Source: an uncultured Haloferula sp.
GTDB lineage: Bacteria; Verrucomicrobiota; Verrucomicrobiae; Verrucomicrobiales; Akkermansiaceae
Reading direction: 5' to 3'
Assembly: GCA_946481625.1 (NCBI GenBank)
Contig: CAMLOZ010000043.1
Span: 1-11,643, forward strand
Length of the DNA stretch: 11,643 nt
Shown here: piece after piece, positions 7,144 to 11,643 of the stretch
Layout: the number at the start of each line of letters is the position of its first letter
Position numbering within the stretch: the first letter of the stretch is position 1
Notes under the pieces: model-generated
Seen by the model: only the letters and a program-made list of their open reading frames with translations
What the model was told of the DNA's origin: nothing
The model's database searches: none
Translations under genes and position numbers: made by a program

Positions 7144-7184
7144 CCACTCATTCATGTAGCTGTGCCCGCCGGATCGCTGCGGGC
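7144..7184 (+). repeat. Two-hairpin intergenic repeat, copy 3 (between lyase and repeat-protein gene)
   Basis: CCACTCA-N5-GTAGCTGT (7144-7163) has the same layout as the other two copies. It is followed by a perfect 6-bp stem GCCCGC (7164-7169)/GCGGGC (7179-7184) with a 9-nt loop. The element starts a few bases after the lyase stop. The stem is followed by AAAA rather than a T run on the plus strand, so it is not an obvious terminator for the lyase. Confidence 0.6.
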
Positions 7185-7202
7185 AAAATGCCAAGGTCGG
7201 AG

Positions 7203-7210
7203 AAGGAGGT
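7203..7210 (+). promoter_or_regulatory. Strong but misplaced Shine-Dalgarno-like sequence
   Basis: AAGGAGGT is a near-perfect anti-16S match, but it ends 44 nt before the best start codon (ATG 7255). No ATG, GTG or TTG lies at normal spacing in the frame of the downstream gene. It may be a chance match, act as a ribosome standby site, or serve a short leader ORF. Confidence 0.25.
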
Positions 7211-7254
7211 TTCCCCAAGGATCTCGCTCCGCCAGCCCGAAACCCAGAAAACTC

Positions 7255-10200
7255 ATGATCCATCCCCAACTTCCGGGGGGGCGCGCCGCCCTCCTGACAG
7301 CCGCCGCATCGCTCGTCGTCATCACCGCTCCGGCCCCCGCCGCGACCAAAACCTGGGATGGCGGCGGTGCCGATGACAACTGGCAAACCGGTCTGAACTG
7401 GAATGCCGACACCGCGCCCCTCCCCGCCGACCAACTGGTCTTCGCCGGGGCGCTGCGGCCCGCTCCGGCCAACGATTTCACCGCGGGCACCGCTTTCAAC
7501 GGTATCAGCGTGAGCGCCGGTGCCGCCGCCTTCACCCTCTCCGGAAACGCGGTTTCCCTCACCCGCCCGATCTCGGCCGGCGGTGTCGCGGTTTCCGGCG
7601 GCACGGTCATCAACAGCTCCGCGAACCTGCTGAGCCTCACGCTGCCGGTCGATCTGGCCTCCGGCAAGCAATCGATCACCAGTCCTACCGGCGGGGGCGG
7701 CATCAACTTCAGCGGGGCTTTCACCCGCTCCGCCAACAACTCGGTGGTCTTCAGCCGCTCGGGCGGCCACATCAATTTCAACGGCTCCGGCCTGGCCAAC
7801 GATGCCAGCGGCATTCTCGGCGGCTGGGCGGTAATCGGCGACGACTGGGCCACCCTCAACGGCAGCGGCAATGTGGTGGCCTACACCGGCTACACCGGCA
7901 TCGCTTCCGGGGCGATCACCACCGGTCCGAACCTCAACTACCGTTTCACCGACGAAACGGGAGACATCACCGCCGCCACGGGCACGACGATCAACACCCT
8001 GCAGGCGAAGATCAGTGCCAACCGCAACCTGAACATCACCGGTCAAATGCGGCTCAGCCCGAACGGCGGCATTTACCGGCTGGGCACTTCCACCGCCGGC
8101 GTCTTCGGGGTCCAAGGAGCGGGCAGCACCCTGACCGCGGACGGCGGCGGCGCGATCAACCTGTGGGATGCCACGACCTCCGCCGGCAACTTCGCCGCCA
8201 CCAACAACAACCTGCGGGTGGACTCGGTGATCACCGACGACGGCGCGAGCCCGGTCTCGGTGAACATCATGGGCTACGTCCAGATGGGCAGCGCCACCGC
8301 GGGCGCGAATACCTACAGCGGCGGCACCTACATCAACCAAGGTCGTGTCCAAGCCGGCAATCCCGCCAGCTTCGGCACCGGCCCGGTCACCGTGTATCCC
8401 GGGGGCCAGGCGTTCACCAACTCGGCGAATACCTTCGCCAATTCCTTCAACGTCTCCGGCAACGGCACCACCGAAACCAACAGCGGGGTGAACGACGGCG
8501 CGGGCGCGATCCGGCTGGGTACGGGATCAACCGTCTCCGGCACCGTCACCTACTCCGGCGCGACCCGTCTGACCACGAACTCGAGCGCGACCGGGGCCGG
8601 CGGCACCTTCTCCGGCCGCATCACCGGCAGCGGGGCCCTGCAGGTCGGGGGCTTCGGCTCGTCCCCGGCACTCATGAATTTCTCCAACACCGGCACGCCG
8701 AACGACTGGGACGGCCCGCTCACGATCAGCTCGCTCTCGACCTCCCGCATCTTCACGCTGCGGCTCGGGGCCGCCGAGCAGATTCCCGACACCAGCAGCG
8801 TGACCGTCACCGGAGTCGGAGCCGCGACCTCGACCTTCGAGTTGAACGGCTTCAATGAAACCATCGGCGGCCTGAACAGTGCCGCCAGCACCCTGCCGGT
8901 GGTCTCGAACATGGCCTCCTCAACCACCTCCACGCTCACGGTCGGGGCGAACAATGCCGACGGTGATTTCGGAGGCACGTTGCAGGACAAGAGCACCGAC
9001 CCGACCAGCACCCTGAACCTGGTGAAGACCGGCGGCGGCAAGCAAATCCTGCGCGGGCTCTCGACCTACTTCGGCACCACCACCGTGGACGGGGGCACGC
9101 TGGAGTGCATCGGAGGGTTCTTCGGCCTAGGCGACATCACCGTGAATCCCGGCGCCACCCTGGCCGCGAACGACGTGGTTTCCGGCAACGTCATTCTGGC
9201 GGGCGGCACGCTTCGTCCCAGCCTGGTCAATTTCGGCCAACTCGCGCTCTCGGGAGATCTCACCATCGGCACCGGATCGACGCTCGACCTGAGCACCGCC
9301 GCCCTTCCCAACCCGCCGGTCATCGTCACCGGCAACGTGATGCCCACGGGTGGTGCGGGCAGCGTGACGGTGAACCTCAGCGGTACCGAGCCGAGCGTGG
9401 GTCAGCACCAGCTCATCACCTACTCCGGGGCCGGTCCGATCGGCGGGTCCGGTGCGGCGTCCTTCGTGCTAGGCCAGAAGCCGCCGCGGATGGTCGCCAC
9501 CCTCGTCGAGGATATCGGCAACAAGGCCTTGGTCCTCGACGTGACGGCCAGCGGGGTGTCCGCGCAGTGGACGGGGGCGCTAAGCAGCGAATGGAGCACG
9601 GCAACCCTGGCCGAGCCGAAAAACTGGGTGCTCAGCAATAGCCCCGGCACCACCACCGACTTCCTCTCCAACGACTCGGTCATCTTCAACGACAGCGCGA
9701 CCGGCAATACGGTGGACATCAGTGCCGACGACGTCTCCGCCTCCGCGATCACCTTCGACAACACCGACGACGACTACACCCTCACCGGCAGCAAGGGCAT
9801 CATCGGCGCGGGCATCCTGACGAAGAACGGCGCCGGCAAGCTGACGGTGACCAACCCGAACGGCTACACCGGCGGCACCGTGATCACCGCGGGCACCGTC
9901 GAGGTGGGCAATGGCGGCAGCCTCGGCACCTCCCAGATCCACAACGAAGGCCTGCTCGTCATCAACCGGAGCGACGACAGCACCTTCACCCCCGTCATCG
10001 AAGGCTTCGGGGATCTCCACCTCACCGGTACCGGAACCACTACCTTGAGCGGTGCCAATCTCTACGACGGCGATACCGTGGTCTCGGCGGGCACCGCCCG
10101 GGTGACGAACAACGCCTCGCTGGGCACCGGCCCCGTGCAGGTGCAGGCGGGCGGCGCGGTGGATCTTGCCGGCAACCCGGCGAATAACCACAACTTCGGG

Positions 10201-10821
10201 GCCAAGCAATTCCTCATCTCCGGCAACGGTCCGACCGGAACCGGCGCACTGGTCCATAGCGGCACCGTCAACCAATTGAACGCCTACCAAGCGGTGGCGC
10301 TCGAGGCGGATGCCAGCGTGGGCGGGACCGGCCGCTTCGACATCCGCGGCGGCATCCCGGTGCTCGATCTGAACGGCCATACCCTGCGCAAGCGGGGGAC
10401 GAACCAGTTCACGCTGGTGGCCGCAACCGTGGAAGACGGCGGCACGATCATCGTCGAGCAGGGACTCTTCGCGATCGAGACGACCAGCACGACCAACGGG
10501 AGCGGCTCGGTGATCGTCGAGCCCGGCGCTTACGGCGGATTCTACCAGAACGTCCCGCCCATCGGCGGCGGCGTGACCTGGACCTACACGCTGCGCGAGG
10601 GCTCCGCGATCGGCAATGCAGGTGCCGCCCTGGCGACCATTCCGGCTCCGATCGTCCTGGAAGGCAACGCGCAGTTGGTCGGCTTCAATGCCAGCGCCCC
10701 CGATCCCGCCTTCAACCGCCCGCTGACCCTGACCGGCGATATCACCGAAAGCGGCGGCTCCTACGGACTTGCCAAGAACGGGATCAGCGTCGTGACGCTC
10801 ACCGGCACCGGCAGCACCTAG
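7255..10821 (+). CDS. Secreted autotransporter-associated beta-strand repeat protein, interrupted by an in-frame TAG
   Basis: The frame encodes 1188 residues before a TAG at 10819-10821. The start at 7255 gives a signal peptide MIHPQLPGGRAALLTAAAS with a likely cut near residues 28-30 (PAPAA). The in-frame extension back to 7162 is Arg/Ser-rich and was not used. The protein is Gly/Thr/Asn/Ser-rich and built of short beta-strand units of the PATR type (PF12951): YSGGTYINQGRVQAG, YTGGTVITAGTVEVG, YDGDTVVSAGTARV. Two large modules each open with a W-x-G...NW...F signature, at residue 34 (TWDGGGADDNW, LNWNADTAP) and residue 772 (QWTGALSSEW, PKNWVLSN). Such proteins form long exported beta-helical stalks; the function here (adhesion, matrix or polymer capture) is unknown. 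It follows the lyase in the same direction, and a shared response is possible. The frame stays open for 274 codons past the TAG, so this is best viewed as the 5' part of a broken or misread gene. Confidence 0.85.
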   Translation: MIHPQLPGGRAALLTAAASLVVITAPAPAATKTWDGGGADDNWQTGLNWNADTAPLPADQLVFAGALRPAPANDFTAGTAFNGISVSAGAAAFTLSGNAVSLTRPISAGGVAVSGGTVINSSANLLSLTLPVDLASGKQSITSPTGGGGINFSGAFTRSANNSVVFSRSGGHINFNGSGLANDASGILGGWAVIGDDWATLNGSGNVVAYTGYTGIASGAITTGPNLNYRFTDETGDITAATGTTINTLQAKISANRNLNITGQMRLSPNGGIYRLGTSTAGVFGVQGAGSTLTADGGGAINLWDATTSAGNFAATNNNLRVDSVITDDGASPVSVNIMGYVQMGSATAGANTYSGGTYINQGRVQAGNPASFGTGPVTVYPGGQAFTNSANTFANSFNVSGNGTTETNSGVNDGAGAIRLGTGSTVSGTVTYSGATRLTTNSSATGAGGTFSGRITGSGALQVGGFGSSPALMNFSNTGTPNDWDGPLTISSLSTSRIFTLRLGAAEQIPDTSSVTVTGVGAATSTFELNGFNETIGGLNSAASTLPVVSNMASSTTSTLTVGANNADGDFGGTLQDKSTDPTSTLNLVKTGGGKQILRGLSTYFGTTTVDGGTLECIGGFFGLGDITVNPGATLAANDVVSGNVILAGGTLRPSLVNFGQLALSGDLTIGTGSTLDLSTAALPNPPVIVTGNVMPTGGAGSVTVNLSGTEPSVGQHQLITYSGAGPIGGSGAASFVLGQKPPRMVATLVEDIGNKALVLDVTASGVSAQWTGALSSEWSTATLAEPKNWVLSNSPGTTTDFLSNDSVIFNDSATGNTVDISADDVSASAITFDNTDDDYTLTGSKGIIGAGILTKNGAGKLTVTNPNGYTGGTVITAGTVEVGNGGSLGTSQIHNEGLLVINRSDDSTFTPVIEGFGDLHLTGTGTTTLSGANLYDGDTVVSAGTARVTNNASLGTGPVQVQAGGAVDLAGNPANNHNFGAKQFLISGNGPTGTGALVHSGTVNQLNAYQAVALEADASVGGTGRFDIRGGIPVLDLNGHTLRKRGTNQFTLVAATVEDGGTIIVEQGLFAIETTSTTNGSGSVIVEPGAYGGFYQNVPPIGGGVTWTYTLREGSAIGNAGAALATIPAPIVLEGNAQLVGFNASAPDPAFNRPLTLTGDITESGGSYGLAKNGISVVTLTGTGST

Positions 10822-11643
10822 ACCGGCCCCACCTCGGTCAATGCCGGCTCGCTGATCGTCGATGGCGCCCTCACCAACTCGCCCGTCTCGGTGGCTGCGG
10901 GTGCAACTCTCGGAGGTACGGGTGTGCTCGGCGGGACGATCGTGGGCAACGGGATCGTTTCGCCGGGCATGGCGCTCACCGGGACCTTCAGCACGGGCTC
11001 CGCCACCTTCGGCGGCACCGGCTCGCTGGCCGTACAGATCGACTCCGGCACCCTGGCCACCGACAAGCTCGTGGTCACCGGCTCGCTGGACCTCGGCGGA
11101 GCCGCATTGACCGTGACCGATCTCGGCACGGCGACCTTGGCGGCGGGAACGAAGTTCGTGATCGCCAGTCATACCGGTGGGGTCACCGGGGTCTTCTCGA
11201 ATGTCGCCGATGGCGGCAGCCTGACGGTGGGCGACAACACCTTCACCGTGGATTACGACGAGGTCGTTCTCGGCCAACCCTCGGTCACCCTCACCGTGGT
11301 CGCCGCCTCCGCTTACGACGAATGGGCCGCACTCAGGGGTCTGACCGCCGGCAACAACGGCAAGCTGGACGATCCGGACCATGACGGGATGGAGAACATC
11401 GTCGAATTCGGCATCGACGGGAACCCGCTCGGCGGTAGCGAGGGCAAGCTCGCCGCCCTGATCACCGACGTGGACCCCGGTGCCGGGGTGGAAAACGCCT
11501 TCGTGCTGACGGTTCCGATCCGCACGGGAGCCACCTTCAGCGGGCCGGGAGACCTCGTCTCCCCCGCGATCGACGGTGTCATCTACTCGATCCAAGGGTC
11601 GACCGGCCTGGCCGACTTCACGAACCTCGACGTGAACGAGGTC
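10822..11643 (+). pseudogene. C-terminal continuation of the beta-strand repeat protein after the in-frame TAG, cut by the right edge
   Basis: The same reading frame continues for 274 open codons to the last base of the window. The TAG falls where the repeat pattern expects Tyr: TGTGST-stop-TGPTSVNAGSLIVDG matches the PATR consensus T-Y-T-G-x-T-x-V-x-A-G-x-L, and TAC to TAG is one base change. The continuation completes that repeat, adds a stalk-like stretch (GATLGGTGVLGGTIVGNG, TDKLVVTGSLDL) and then WAALRGLTAGNNGKLDDP with a calcium-loop-like DPDHDGMENIVEFGIDGNP. I recall similar C-terminal modules in large verrucomicrobial secreted proteins. Translation could restart at the in-frame ATG 10969, but without a signal peptide the product would not be exported. 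Alternatives are a recent nonsense mutation, a sequencing error, or, least likely, amber readthrough. Confidence 0.72.

Noticed and set aside
7162..7254. In-frame 31-codon N-terminal extension of the repeat protein
   Set aside because: The extension is Arg/Ser/Pro-rich, overlaps the intergenic hairpin repeat and would bury the signal peptide. ATG 7255 fits export.
9580..11595. 671-codon open frame on the minus strand opposite the repeat protein
   Set aside because: The low-complexity Gly/Ala/Arg/Val translation is a shadow of the Gly/Thr-rich plus-strand repeats. It crosses the TAG only because that triplet is not a stop on the other strand.
1..11643. CRISPR array or insertion-sequence ends
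   Set aside because: No regularly spaced direct repeats and no transposase were seen; the repeats in 7255-11643 are diverged protein-coding beta-strand units.

Overview
The window reads as chromosomal DNA from a Gram-negative, GC-rich bacterium, most likely a member of Verrucomicrobiota (Luteolibacter/Haloferula-like). This is inferred from four things: a very long protein with autotransporter-associated beta-strand repeats, a two-propeller sensor kinase with a separate LuxR-type regulator, alginate-lyase-type enzymes, and mostly weak Shine-Dalgarno sites. No rRNA or other phylogenetic marker is present to prove it.

Layout. (1) Positions 1-655, minus strand: the first ~218 residues of a tyrosine-recombinase integrase that runs off the left edge. 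A perfect 9-bp inverted repeat overlaps its start codon. (2) Positions 753-780: the 3' end of a tRNA (T arm, acceptor 3' strand, CCA) without a recognisable 5' half. This is what the distal attachment site of a tRNA-integrated element looks like, so the left end of the window is probably the right-hand end of a mobile element and the rest is host chromosome. (3) Positions 781-1000: a non-coding leader with several inverted and direct repeats. (4) Positions 1001-4598, plus strand: a sensor histidine kinase and its response regulator, 13 nt apart. (5) Positions 4659-7139: a secreted protein fusing a PL6-type (chondroitinase B-like) beta-helix to a second alginate-lyase (PF05426-type) domain. (6) Position 7255 to the right edge: a giant secreted beta-strand-repeat protein interrupted by an in-frame TAG at 10819-10821, with 274 more open codons in the same frame.

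Function. Regions 4-6 look like a polysaccharide-response locus. A periplasmic propeller sensor would signal through the NarL-type regulator, the neighbouring secreted enzyme would depolymerise alginate or a related uronate polymer, and the large repeat protein would be an exported surface or matrix component. The regulatory link is inferred from adjacency only.

The least explained feature is a two-hairpin sequence present three times (831-866, 4603-4646, 7144-7184). It is always in the same orientation and always in the gap before the kinase, the lyase or the repeat-protein gene. It could be a dispersed REP-like repeat or a shared cis-regulatory element.
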